From Neoechinorhynchus agilis (taxonomy: Eukaryota > Acanthocephala), in NCBI GenBank assembly GCA_051530055.1, contig CM121343.1, positions 4,588,001-4,652,000 of the forward strand: a DNA stretch of 64,000 bases. Direction: 5' to 3'. The stretch's first letter is position 1, and every line of letters begins with the position of its first letter. The position numbers were made by a program, and so were the translations under genes. Shown in pieces: positions 21,546 through 31,949 of the stretch. The notes beneath the pieces are model-generated. The model ran no database searches, was not told where the DNA came from, and saw only the letters and a program-made list of their open reading frames with translations.

Positions 21546-21660
21546 CTTAAAATGCAAATATGCATAATGAACTCTAAAAACTTTCCCATGTCTTGCAAAG
21601 CGCGTCTCGTGTGTTCATGAATCGTTTGCGCAATTTTTTCATTTAATTCATAGGCTGAAA

Positions 21661-22032
21661 TTAAATTTTTGCTTTTCGTCGTCCACGGTGTTTCGAAATT
21701 ATTCCAGTCGAAGCCACAAGTTTGACGCGATTTGATTTATCCACTATCGAACCCTTTTTCAGCTCGAAATTATCGAATAAGAAAGTTGTATTGTTATCTG
21801 TTATTCGATAAGAATACAAGTGACCGCTGAATTTTGCGCCACGTCTTAAAGTAGGAAACTTCCCTTCAGAAAAAACGTTATCAAATATGTCAAGCATATC
21901 CTTTTCCGCTTTTTGTGATAAATTACCAGTCCGAACCATTTCATCGAGTACAGTCTGAAGCGCCGCACCAATCATTGTGTTCAGGTGTAACTGTTTTCGT
22001 CGTTCGCAAAATGAAGGCTCATCAGCTCTCAT
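21661..22032 (-). CDS. GTF2A2: transcription initiation factor IIA gamma subunit
   Basis: A single-exon 123-residue protein, close to the family's usual 105-115. Its N-terminal four-helix part includes MIGAALQTVLDEMVRTGNLS, matching the family's [20 protein letters not shown] pattern. The C-terminal beta part contains FSGHLYSYRITDNNTTFLFD and VKLVAS (family FRGSLNTYRFCDNVWTFVL, VKIVAC). TFIIA gamma pairs with TFIIA alpha/beta to stabilise TBP on the TATA box. About 15 extra residues (MRADEPSFCERRKQL) precede the conserved part, and the tail is a basic KHRGRRKAKI. A TTTTCTTTTAG splice-acceptor-like site directly abuts the ATG. Confidence 0.88.
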   Translation of the reverse strand: MRADEPSFCERRKQLHLNTMIGAALQTVLDEMVRTGNLSQKAEKDMLDIFDNVFSEGKFPTLRRGAKFSGHLYSYRITDNNTTFLFDNFELKKGSIVDKSNRVKLVASTGIISKHRGRRKAKI

Positions 22033-22449
22033 CTAAAAGAAAATAATGTTTTGACTTTTGATTGTTCCTACGCTTGTCACCGAACCTCGGGAATGGCGAA
22101 TCCAAACAATACAGCGCAAAACTTTTTTAGATGACCACAAATATTTCATTCAAACTTTTTCATCCCGAAGGATTTTCTTGCTACACTTAATTGAAATAAT
22201 ATGTTAGATGCTCTCATTCTCAAAAAATGGTTCTTTAATTTCTCAGAATTTGTAAAAACTAAAAATGGAACCCGGTTGAAAGACAGAGAATCATGCGATT
22301 AAAAGCATTGCGAGATCAACTCGAGCGTTCGCTCTTAAGTAACGAGTTAGTAAGGCGACTAAATACACTTTCAATCGTCGAATAATGTTACTCGTAAAAG
22401 TGTTGTTTATTTATTTTATTGCGCGTACACTCAAGGTCTTTTTTAAGGA

Positions 22450-23770
22450 TCCATAAATTTGTATACATTCTATAAAAAATATCTAAATATAGATGGTAGT
22501 AGTAGGAAGAGAAAAAGTCTCGAGTCAGAGCGGATCTCAGTACTCCCGGACTCCTCCTTTCCCTCCATAGAAAAAACTATTACTAGTCTAAAATAAGGAC
22601 TCAATTACACTATAATTTCGAGTTTGTCTTTTTCAACTAAATTAGTAAATAAAATATAAACGTCAAGCTTTTTGGAGGGATTAAGTTTTATCAGAAAATA
22701 AAAATTTATTGGCTGGAAAATGAGGAGAATAATACCAGATTTTAGTCAAAAAATACGGAGGCCGAGAGGAGACTTCGATTTGGGAACGAAGACCTTTTTA
22801 AAATGTTCTTCAGTTTTTTAATAAAATGATTGAAAAAGGTCAATCGAAATTCAAGAGGACGTACCCTTGCAAAGAAACATAATGAACCTCCAAAAAGCGT
22901 AATTAAAATTCTATAAATATAATTAAAAGTGAACCCAATGCGAAGCATACGATTCAAGAGATTTCTTTCTTTATAAAATATTCCAGAGAGCGAGGAATTA
23001 ATCAAAAAACGTTGCCTATTTGATGGAAAATCTTTGCCAAGTATTCGGTTGTGTCTCTTGACTAAAAAACGTGAAAATGTTGAATGCAAAGCCAGATCTT
23101 TTTTCAATTGAGCCCTAGAGAAGTAAGATTTAGTAAGTGGTAGGACAACTGTTTTTGATGGATTAACGACTAAATTACCTTCCTGGAGAGGCCATTCTGT
23201 AATGTTATTAAAAAGGAATCTATATGATTTAAGAGGAAAGTCCTACTTTTGTGTTTACAAGACAATAAAATTGTCATCTGCATAAATCAGAGGGTAGACC
23301 GATTTTGATTTAGCCACAATATTCTTAAAAATATATATAATTACAATTAGAAACGGAGTAGGGGACAGTAGAGATCTCTGTGGTACACCGTATTTAGAGC
23401 AAAAAAAAGATTTAGTTGCCATAAGATTATTTATTTTATAAATTAGATTCATTGGAACTTTAAAAAATAGAGAGCTTTATACAATAGTCGTCTATCGATT
23501 GAGTCGATAAAAATATATCTACATTCACGTATTTTTCATTAAGGGAGTTAATTCAGTAAAAAATGAGTGGACACCACGACCCGGAATAAAGCCATGAAAA
23601 GACAGGGGAATAATTTTTCTGCTTTTCAGAAAGCTGATTAGTCTGGAATTGATGATTTTTTCAAAGAAGGAAATCATTGGATTTTGTGTGGCGATCATCC
23701 GTATGTGTGAAGGGATGCTAACTTTGGGGATAATAATTTTCCTGACAATGTTCATCTCGATTAAGTCATT
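22450..23770 (-). mobile_element. LINE reverse-transcriptase remnant
   Basis: Read from high to low coordinates: FEKIINSRLISFLKSRKIIP with HGFIPGRG (fingers), then GVPQRSLLSPTPF, then the catalytic YADD in VYPLIYADDNFIVL, then a thumb/C-terminal region to 22742. This order is that of non-LTR retrotransposon RTs. The reading frame is interrupted several times, so the copy is dead. Sequence down to about 22450 is probably its 3' UTR. Confidence 0.75.
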
Positions 23771-24340
23771 TATATTGATTTTGTCGTAAAAGTTTTCAGA
23801 GAAAAAGATCTAGATCTCCAGCTTTGATGTTGGCATCTTAAAGCATTAAAGCGAAAATGTCCTTACCCTCTACCGTCATGAATACTACCATCATGAAAAA
23901 CTTAGTGTCGAACGATTTTTTAATTGAAAAGTTGCGTAAACCACCCTGTCGTGGGGTCACATAATTGACATGATAATTTTTGAGGACAGAGGATTTAGAA
24001 ATCTCTCCCAAGGATTCTTTAGGTATTCGGATAATGAATCTCTCTTCTCTTGAGCCAGTTTTTATATAGATTAGGAGAATCCTGCAAATTTTTTGGGAAA
24101 CACTATCACACAAAACACCGGCGGGAACCCCGTCTCACTTACATACAAACCAACCTTGTTGTTCTTTATCAAAATCCATCCTCGAATATCCGGAGGATCT
24201 GGCGGTACCCTTTCCTTCGATTTCGCTCGAGCGCAATTTTTGTTCCCAACTACATTAGCGCGCATGAACGAACAAACGCAAAATGTGGTTCGTAGAACGT
24301 AAACACTGATTTTTTTAAATGGTTCTACGCTTAAAAACAT
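23771..24340 (-). other. possible 5' continuation of the LINE plus a family B-like fragment
   Basis: Minus-strand open stretches at 23838-24113 and 24071-24340 show no recognisable domain and may be upstream LINE sequence. The part at 24290-24390 resembles the core of foldback family B (AACCTCGTCGGGTTC). Confidence 0.3.
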
Positions 24341-24390
24341 TGATCTGAATTCGCCTTTGTGAACCTCGTCGGGTTCATCATCAGCTTCTT

Positions 24391-24672
24391 GGGTCCAGTG
24401 GCCGTGTGGTGTGCGCGTTCAGAATGCGCTCGATATGTCGATGGTTCAACGCCACCGGTCGCTGGGTTCCACGGATGTGCGAGGCTGCTGGAAGCATAGG
24501 GATCAGGTTTGAGATCACCCATCGGCCCCAAAAAGTTATGTGTGCAAGTCAGCCGAAAGGCTCCCAAAGAAGGAATATAGCCGAAAGGCTCAAAAGAAGA
24601 TGTCGCAAGACCAATCAACCTGAAGAACATAACCATGTGTATGTCTGACTGTAAGGATAAATAAATAAAAAA
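24391..24672 (+). mobile_element. tRNA-derived SINE (family S1) with target-site duplication
   Basis: Starts GGGTCCAGTGGCCGTGTGG (box-A-like), with GGTTCAACGCC as a box-B-like motif. The body is shared with 2564-2815, and the tail is GGATAAATAAATAAAAAAA. The 11-base ATCAGCTTCTT at 24380-24390 is repeated at 24673-24683, a clear target-site duplication. Confidence 0.85.
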
Positions 24673-24683
24673 ATCAGCTTCTT

Positions 24684-25185
24684 AGTGATGATTTATATCA
24701 TTGAAACATTCTGATAAAAAGGGCTCATAAAAATGGGATATTTTGTAAAAAAAATTGCGTTCTCATTTTTAGAGCAAGCACACAAACTTAAAATAAATTA
24801 TTAAAACTTGGCATTATAAAAAATCAGTAAGCGCAAAGCGTTATTTCAATGGAAATCGAACTAAGAATTCAACGCGTCGTCATAAATTGATTCGTGATTT
24901 TTGATTTATAAGAAAAAACCCGACTTACCGGAAATCTTGAACATATCTGAAGTGCAAAGATCCCATTGACGTCTTTTTTATGTTACATTGAAGAAAATGG
25001 TTCAACTTTTAGAAATGATGCTCTAAATCATTATAGTTAATACTCCTGACGGTTTTTGACAACATGAAAGGACAATATGAATTCATTTTAGAAACTTTTG
25101 GTCGCTTGTTGGAAATTCGGTGGTGAATTTGAGGTGAAATTGCATTCAGCTGTTTCCCAAAGGACATTCCCTGAGAAATGCTAGA
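24684..25185. other. intergenic, nothing recognised
   Basis: AT-rich, with no open frame or repeat that I recognise. Its distal part is probably the 3' UTR of the minus-strand gene ending at 25186. Confidence 0.4.
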
Positions 25186-27356
25186 TTAATCATTAACATC
25201 TTCTTCATCTTCAAGAATTGTACAACATCGGAGGGGATGTAGACAGTCAATGGCGATTTTTCGAATGACAACTTTTTTTGAATTGAGTAAGGAAGCAATG
25301 CGTTTGACTAATTTGTGAATGTTTGTCAGTTTCGATGCCATTTTGTTATTGATCAGAATCAAATGGACAACCTTCAGGGTCACAAAAGCGCAAATTCCCA
25401 TATCCTTATTGGTACACGAATCGGTGATCATATCAAATACGTCAAGCAATCGATTAACAGTCGTAATTTCCAGAACATCGTCAGGAACATCTTTTTCATT
25501 TAATAATTGAAAAATAAAGAAAATCATTTTCTGGGTTGCAACTTCGTCACGAATGCATTCTTTGCTCTCAATGAACTTCAGGAATATAGATACAAAAGCA
25601 TTTTCGTACTCCATATCAGGCACAATGAATCGTAAATCCAAGAATACCTCCGAGAGCTCACAATTCATGGGGTTTTTGTGTTTGCATTTTCAACGTTTCA
25701 CCCTTAAGAACACATCCCTTGGTGAAATGAGGCTTTTAAATCAACAAATAGACGAAAAGCGCAAAGTCTTAGTGATTCACTAACGGAAAACATCAAGAAT
25801 TTTCGTATATTCTTCTTTTCCACGCAAGTTAAGTAATCTTTCCAGTCTTCGACGCTTGAATTTAGGTCCTGAAAATCAATAAAGTGTTCGATTAGCGGTC
25901 TAAAGTACTCGAAACGAAATAGATTAAATAAAAGAAGTTCATTGCATTTGGACAGATCAATAAGCTCTTCTTTAAATTTAATGCTTAATGCAGGCATATC
26001 GCTACTTTTGTCTTCACATGCGTCCAGCCATTTCCAAATCCATGTAATGAGTTTGTTCTCGATCAAAGGATCCAGGAATCGGTCAAGTATTTTGTTGCAG
26101 AAATCGTATTTCGTGTGGATGCTTAAGTTCAAGCGATTCTGAAAAAGTCCCACGTGTAGAGGACGAAATATTAAATCAATTTTCTTTATGCCACCCTGAC
26201 CAAAACAATCTACGGATAACATCTTTACCATAAAAACATTGCATTTCTTCACTTAACCAAGTTTTGATTTTTAAAAATTGAGAAGAATGTGCACAGAGAG
26301 CATTGTATGAAATGGTTTGAAGGATGTTCTTTGCGATTTGAGGGTCGAGTCTCTTTAATTTCCAAAATGAGTTGATTTTCGACGACCTTAAAAAGCATCC
26401 ACACGAATTTAAGGAGAGCCTCCCAAAATTTCGGAAACAGCACGCAAGTGCTTATCGGTCAATTGAAGCTCGTGATCGATGCCATCTAATATATCAGCCT
26501 GTACATTAAGTCGAACTGATTCTCTTGATTGAGCCACAATCGATCCAAGTAGATGTAGGACATTCTTAGGAATACGCTCGTCGGATAACGCGTCACTCAT
26601 CATCTTTCTAAGCTTAAATGATTCGATTTGACCAATACGAGACTTGTTTTTAGTACTGATTAGGAAATATATCATACCAAGAGACCCTTCATCCCGCCTC
26701 ACAATTTCCAATGCTTCCAAATAATTCGAACATTGAGCAAGACATTGAACCACTAGTCTTCGAATTGTGTCGCATTCAACTTTACTGTCACCCACGACCT
26801 TTACTGGAATGAACGGTTCCAAAGATTCGAGTAAATTGCATGGCGGTTCAGATGGATCAATCAATTCATAGAGAATTTCTAAAATTGATTTTAATACGCC
26901 TGGATTCCGCTCGTATGGAACGTGAGAAATAAGGTTTTCAACTAGATGGCATTCTTTGAAAAGATCCCGAAAGTCTGGAATGTTTCTTAGAAACGTTAAC
27001 AATAGACGCGTTTGGTCCCGAATTACAAGACATTTCATTTCAAATCGAGAAATGAGGACTTGAAAGATACTGTTTTTTGTAGATCTGCGGCAATTGCTCA
27101 ATTCGGTTAGACGAGTTAAGACTTGCAAAGCTGGAGAAAGTAAGACTATTTTATCCTGTGTGAGATCTCGAATCCGAATGAAGCATTTTTCTATCTCAAC
27201 TGCAGTGAGGGAGCTTTCTGAACAAGCGTTTATGAATTCGTACAATTTCTCTATTCCTTCGACCTTTTGATAGAGCCCAGAATTGTCATCGATAGTCAAA
27301 TCCAGGAGAACTTGATCTAGATCGCCACTTTTAATCTTTTTGTATGACAATTCCAT
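25186..27356 (-). CDS. ARM/HEAT-like helical repeat protein, unrecognised
   Basis: Four coding blocks on the minus strand: 27356 to about 26430, on to 26253, 26209 to about 25790, and 25668-25186, totalling roughly 680 residues. The third begins after a well-fitting 43-base intron. Throughout there are amphipathic helices with regular Leu/Ile spacing (VLLSPALQVLTRLTELSNC, NLISHVPYERNPGVLKSILE, LLNSKKVVIRKIAIDCLH), typical of armadillo/HEAT superhelices, which act as scaffolds. The acidic tail is EDEEDVND. The first/second junction (near 26430, at a T run) and the third/fourth junction do not close in phase, so a base error, missed intron or separate last gene is possible. An acceptor-like TTTCTTTTTAG abuts the ATG. 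The family is unknown to me. Confidence 0.65.
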
Positions 27357-28493
27357 CTAAAAAGAAAGTAATGACGGATAGTTAAAAACGTTCCAAAAAA
27401 TAATTTCGTTAATCCAGGTTCTAAATGTAAGAAGTCAGGAAAACCACAGTTTCACGCTTATTTTCATTCAAACAGTCACATCAACTCATTAGTTGCTTTC
27501 GAGTACTAGCTCATGCTCTAAATCGCCTTTAAGGTTTTTGTCCATTGCGATTACGTTAACAGTGACCCAATCATTTTCAAGTTTTAGTCTTAGACGCTCT
27601 TTACACATTGAAGCATCTTTACATTTTATAAAGCTTCTTCTAGTCAAAGGCTCTCAGTTTTATCGCAAAATGACCCCAACGAGATGGGCACCATAGAGGA
27701 CCACAATGGAGAGCTATGGCATTCATTTACATCAGCTTCGTGGTTCATGTCTATAATAGAGACTGCTCATTTTGTCGTTTCTCTCGATAATCCTGCATTG
27801 GATAAACGGTCATTTTTCGTATAGATTCGCTGCTAGCAATGAAGTCGGAAATGAATTAAGATGGATTTTTTTGCAACTTGTGGGTACATCGATTCGACGG
27901 GACAATCGCAAACTGATCACAAGGAACAGATCTCGGAATGAGCCACGAAACTGACAAGGTCTTGCTACTCACCGTAATTCACAATACTTTTGTTCTTGGT
28001 AGAGGTCGTGCTGTGCTTTCAAGCACGCTAAGACTGTCTTAGAATTGGACGATATACAGCCGAACACGCGACTGCCGCAGTTCATAAATTCCATGATTAA
28101 ATGGGAGGGTTCAAATACCTCGATGTAATCAATAACATTTGTCAGTCGCGTCCTTTTTCGCGAATATTTATAGACAGTTCACTACTAGACTTATCACGTC
28201 TAACGGTATAAAAAATTTCAACCTATATCTGATTGATTTCCTCTTTATGTGCACGTCCGCAAATAGCCCAAAATCACTTACTTCTCCAGCAAAATTGGAA
28301 CAAATTTGAGGAGCTAGAGCTGCAGCGGACACTTAGATTTTTCGTCATTAAATTTGTATAGAGTTAAAAGTGCTCCAAGGGAAACTCTCCCAGGCTGAAT
28401 TACGCAAACTCCCATAAATATCAACTTTTTTTGGGCGTCGAACAGTAACCCTCGGATACCTTCCAGAAACCCCGTTTTAATGCCCACATCAAA
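27357..28493. other. intergenic, nothing recognised
   Basis: About 1.1 kb, mostly non-coding, between the helical-repeat gene and the operon-like pair upstream on the same strand. No repeat family was recognised. Confidence 0.4.
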
Positions 28494-28771
28494 TCAGTGC
28501 GTTTCTTCATATGCTTCTTCATCTCGCCGTCTCCACCTAATGAGCCTTGCATAATCGTCAATTCCAGTACTCCTAAGAATTTTCATAAATTTGTAAGCTT
28601 CTGAATTCGACGCAAAATTGGCAACAACTTCCAGTTCTGTAGGAACTGCGAATTGGCTGAAATCGGTAGTCACGGCTTTTTTTTATCATAGGCAACCCAT
28701 TTGATTGGCCGCGCATTACGATGCACTTGACTAAGTTGTTCCAAGTAAGCGATGTCAAAACCGGACGACAT
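28494..28771 (-). CDS. small unrecognised protein, downstream member of an operon-like pair
   Basis: Starts at an ATG just after TTATTTTCAGTACC, a good splice-acceptor-like site, and ends at the TGA at 28494. It begins MSSGFDIAYLEQLSQVHRN and ends IRWRRRDEEAYEETH. The two halves are in different frames, joined across a run of eight A (minus strand, 28677-28684). Nine or six A would give one uninterrupted frame of about 92 residues, so a homopolymer-length error is likely. There is no signal peptide or TM segment; it is charged and probably helical. It sits 81 bases after the stop of the upstream gene on the same strand. Family unknown. Confidence 0.45.
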
Positions 28772-28852
28772 GGTACTGAAAATAACACTGTTGTTCGTAG
28801 CGTTCTTGTTGGCTTTTCTCGGTCTTTGGAAAACGACAACCTTTTATCTAGA

Positions 28853-29302
28853 TTAGGCTGTCATATCTTGCAAGTTTCCCTCATCTTGTGAATCTTCTAA
28901 TTTTCGCTTTAGATCGTATGGTTTTTCTATGACCGCCTTAGGAATTAGCATTCTCTCAAGACATTGGGATGCCCGCATAAACGGGGTTTTGGTAGGTCGA
29001 TGAAAAGACATTTCACGTTGAAGAATCTTAGGTAACCTCGATAGACGAGGAGCTACGCTAACCATGACAATCGTCTCGGATTCCAGACCATACCGATCCT
29101 TATTGTAAATTAGTAGATTAAAACTTACCAATCGCAAGTTATACGTAAGACCCGAATATTCAAATCCAAATGGAACCATTCGACTTCGTGCCGCTAACAA
29201 ACTTTTCTGTCGATTACATTGTCGACGAATTCGACTTTTCAAGTAACTTGGCAGAAAAGATCTCGAGGACCATCGTCGTTTATGATAATCAGAATTGGGC
29301 AT
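28853..29302 (-). CDS. basic protein of unknown function, upstream member of an operon-like pair
   Basis: A 149-residue frame whose ATG directly follows CTGCTATTTTAG, an acceptor-like site. The N-terminal half is strongly basic (HKRRWSSRSFLPSYLKSRIR), suggesting nucleic-acid binding or a mitochondrial/ribosomal protein. The C-terminus is acidic (KLEDSQDEGNLQ). A 30-base in-frame segment near 29100-29130 has a perfect GTAAGT start, CTAAT and a final AG, so it could be a very short intron; the protein would then be 139 residues. I recognise no family. Confidence 0.5.
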   Translation of the reverse strand: MPNSDYHKRRWSSRSFLPSYLKSRIRRQCNRQKSLLAARSRMVPFGFEYSGLTYNLRLVSFNLLIYNKDRYGLESETIVMVSVAPRLSRLPKILQREMSFHRPTKTPFMRASQCLERMLIPKAVIEKPYDLKRKLEDSQDEGNLQDMTA

Positions 29303-30165
29303 CTAAAATAGCAGTGTTTTGAACTGTTCAAAGCGAATTCTATAAACAAAAGAAATTCGTGTTTTAAAATAAAAACACAGCAATGATTATACGTTCACCT
29401 AAAAATATCACGTCCTTCCGAACTTGACAAACTCCTGTACCACTAAAACAATCCTGTTAGGCATTCAGTCCCGAAATTACATTCCTATCTCAGAGATGCC
29501 AAAAATCCAACCCCGTAGTGGTAAACGCTTAAGTACTACTCAGCATAGCAGGGACTTTGAGGGTCCAGAGGACTGGTACCGTTGCTGGACAGGTCAGTTG
29601 GGAACCTTGGAGACAAAAAAGGCACTTTCCGAAGTCCCCAACGGTGATCCAGAAACATCGAAGACTAGAAGACCGCAATAATCGTCAATCCTCGGAATCG
29701 TCTAAAATTCAATTTTTGCCATTTAGATTTCCAGGGCCAAGTAACCGGATCTTTGATCACGGGGCAGATCTCAGGTCCTGATTTCTGATTTTTCTTTAAA
29801 GAAGGGGGAAGCTAAGCGATTCGGCACACCAACATCTCCTGATGGGTCGAAAAATAAACGAAGGACTGACGACGACGGCTAAAGAGAAGATGAAGCTATA
29901 AACTGGAGAAATCGCAACGTTGAAGCTTTTCCGTGCAAGGACAAAGAAAATCCCACATAAAGAGCCTATCGTGTAGGAAATTGATCGCCTATTCAGGAAC
30001 AAAGACCACGACGAATGCGGACAACGAAATCGAAAGAATTTGCAGTCTAAAAGCATGACGACAAATTGCAAAGGTCTGTAATTCAAGATAAAAGCATAAG
30101 AATTGGGACGATGAACATTCCGCTTGAACAAGCCCATCAAGGATATATTTTCTGATCAGTTAAAA
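29303..30165. other. intergenic, nothing recognised
   Basis: No convincing gene. Short open frames here overlap one another in several frames and lack coding character. Part may be decayed sequence of the R1 retroelement that begins just downstream. Confidence 0.35.
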
Positions 30166-30790
30166 TAATAATCTCCTTGCTGATTCAGTCGTCAGGATCG
30201 CAGTATCCTTGAGATTAGGTCTACCGATTTGCATCCCGCATCGCTGCCGCTGCGGCACTATAGTGGACTCTTCGGGGAGACACGGTCTCATATGCAAGAC
30301 GTCATCGGGACGATTTCCAAGGCATGCTGAAATCAATGCCATTCTGAGTAGGACCCTAAAGACGCTTTCCCTTCCAAACATTCTAGAACCCACTAATCTT
30401 TGTAGATTAGATGGAAGACGCCCTGATTGCGTGACCGTATTTCCTTGGCGGGAGGGAAAATGTTTGTTGTGGGATGCAACGTGTGTGGACGCGTTCGCAA
30501 ACTCCAACATCAGTCACTCGAAAAAAGGTCCAGGAGGAGCGGCGACGGCTGCAGAGGATCAGAAATGTTCAAAATACAGGGAGCTAACAAGAAATTACCA
30601 TTTTGTTCCCTTCGGTGTGGAAACGTACCTTGGGAGGGTCGCAACTGGCCCTCCTCGTGAAGGACTTGTTGAAACGAATTTACGCAGCGACTGGAGAGCC
30701 AAGATTGACGTCGTTCTTGGCGCAAAAAATAAGCATTGCGGTGCAGCGGGGCAATGCGGCTAGCATTTTGGCCAGTGCCGATGAATAGGA
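30166..30790 (+). mobile_element. retroelement fragment, family R1
   Basis: Encodes the same C-terminal polyprotein region as at 2.0-2.5 kb: RLGLPICIPHRCRCG, GRHGLICKTSSGRF, CVTVFPWREGKCLLWDATCV and KISIAVQRGNAAS. The copy is broken and is more diverged from the 2-kb copy than the 31-kb and 47-kb copies are, so it is probably older. Confidence 0.75.
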
Positions 30791-30899
30791 GCGTTGAAGA
30801 AACTATAAATTATGTATGCTTGCTTTAAAAAAATAATCATATGCGCTCCAGCACCTTCCTGATGCAGCGAATCAGCGCAGCGATCCAACGAGCATGCAA

Positions 30900-31200
30900 A
30901 ATAATTGTGTTCCGGATAATCCAGAAAATGAAAATAGTTCGCCGTTCTCAACGCCCGAGAAATTGCGTTATTGATTTCAGAATGGCGTGAGAACCTTCCT
31001 GCTGACCTTCTGCAGACGAGACCGTGTCGCCCGAAAGCATCAACCAAAGACCCACATCGACAGCGATGGGGCGTGCATATCGGGAGACCAAGTCTTAAGG
31101 ATACTGCGATCCTCGTTACCTCGTCAATAAGAAGAGTTCCCACTGATGCCAGAGAAACAGCCTCCAACCACGCCCCAGATTCTCGTGTTGAAACTGCCAA
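30900..31200 (-). mobile_element. retroelement fragment, family R1, opposite orientation
   Basis: Minus-strand match to the segment RLGLPICTPHRCRCGSLVDA through SRHSEINNAISRALRTAN, nearly identical to the 2-kb copy over the shared part. It then runs into unrelated sequence. It lies tail to tail with the copy ending at 30790. It is broken. Confidence 0.75.
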
Positions 31201-31238
31201 CAGTCTAGCTCGGACGACCCCATCGCGAGAAAGATAAT

Positions 31239-31690
31239 AATAACACGTTTATTTGTTAGTTAACAAAGAAAAGGACCCATGTATCTTTTGGTCCCTCGAA
31301 TTCGAAGAATTTTTACTTAAGTTGACTATGGTTGGTGAATTTGTTTTTGGTTGGTAAAAAAATGTTAGTTGTTGTTTTCCGCTCTTTCGTAGGATTGAAC
31401 AGTGGGGAAAAAACCGGAGGTAGAGATTTGTGCGAGGAACTGAAGAATGGAAGTTGTTGGGGCGACGCGAGTATTGTAATTGTGAGTAAAATGAGAAATG
31501 TGTGGTAGAAATTGAAGAGGAGGAAGAGAATGAAGGCGCTTTGAAAGATTAGGTAGAGGTGTTTTTTCTAAGGACGTGATGTGTGCCCGATTGTTGGTGT
31601 GTTTGGGTGTTTGTACGTGTTTGGGAGTATTCTTTTGTGTGTTTGTGCTTGTTTTTATCGAAGACTTGTTCAAATTCTTTAGGACTTCAC
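31239..31690 (-). mobile_element. LINE 3' end (family L1x), copy 2
   Basis: The part 31239-31500 is almost identical to the reverse complement of 16390-16632. The copy extends further 5', giving about 100 codons that are Thr/Asn/Lys-rich (KTSTNTQKNTPKHVQTPKHT) before the shared HNYNTR end. It is 5'-truncated. Confidence 0.65.
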
Positions 31691-31949
31691 CGGCAACCTA
31701 AGTTTGCTGCAAATAATAACAGAAGTGGAGTACTTTGTATACTGGAATTCATATCTTTGTACGCGAAGATTGACCTTCTTTTAAAAGGTAAATTTAGCTC
31801 ACATATCGCAAAAAATATGTTTTTACTTTAGCCGCGATTTAGTGGGATTTCTAAGCTACTTGTGTCGAAACTACAAATGACAAAGTATTCTTTTGACGAT
31901 TTCTCATTCATGATGGTCTAAATAAGGCGTAACCATCGGATAAAATGGG

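Noticed and set aside
26209-26253. Possible 19-base ultra-short intron in the helical-repeat gene
   Set aside because: A 43-base intron using an upstream GTGAAG donor closes the phase and matches the size of other introns here.
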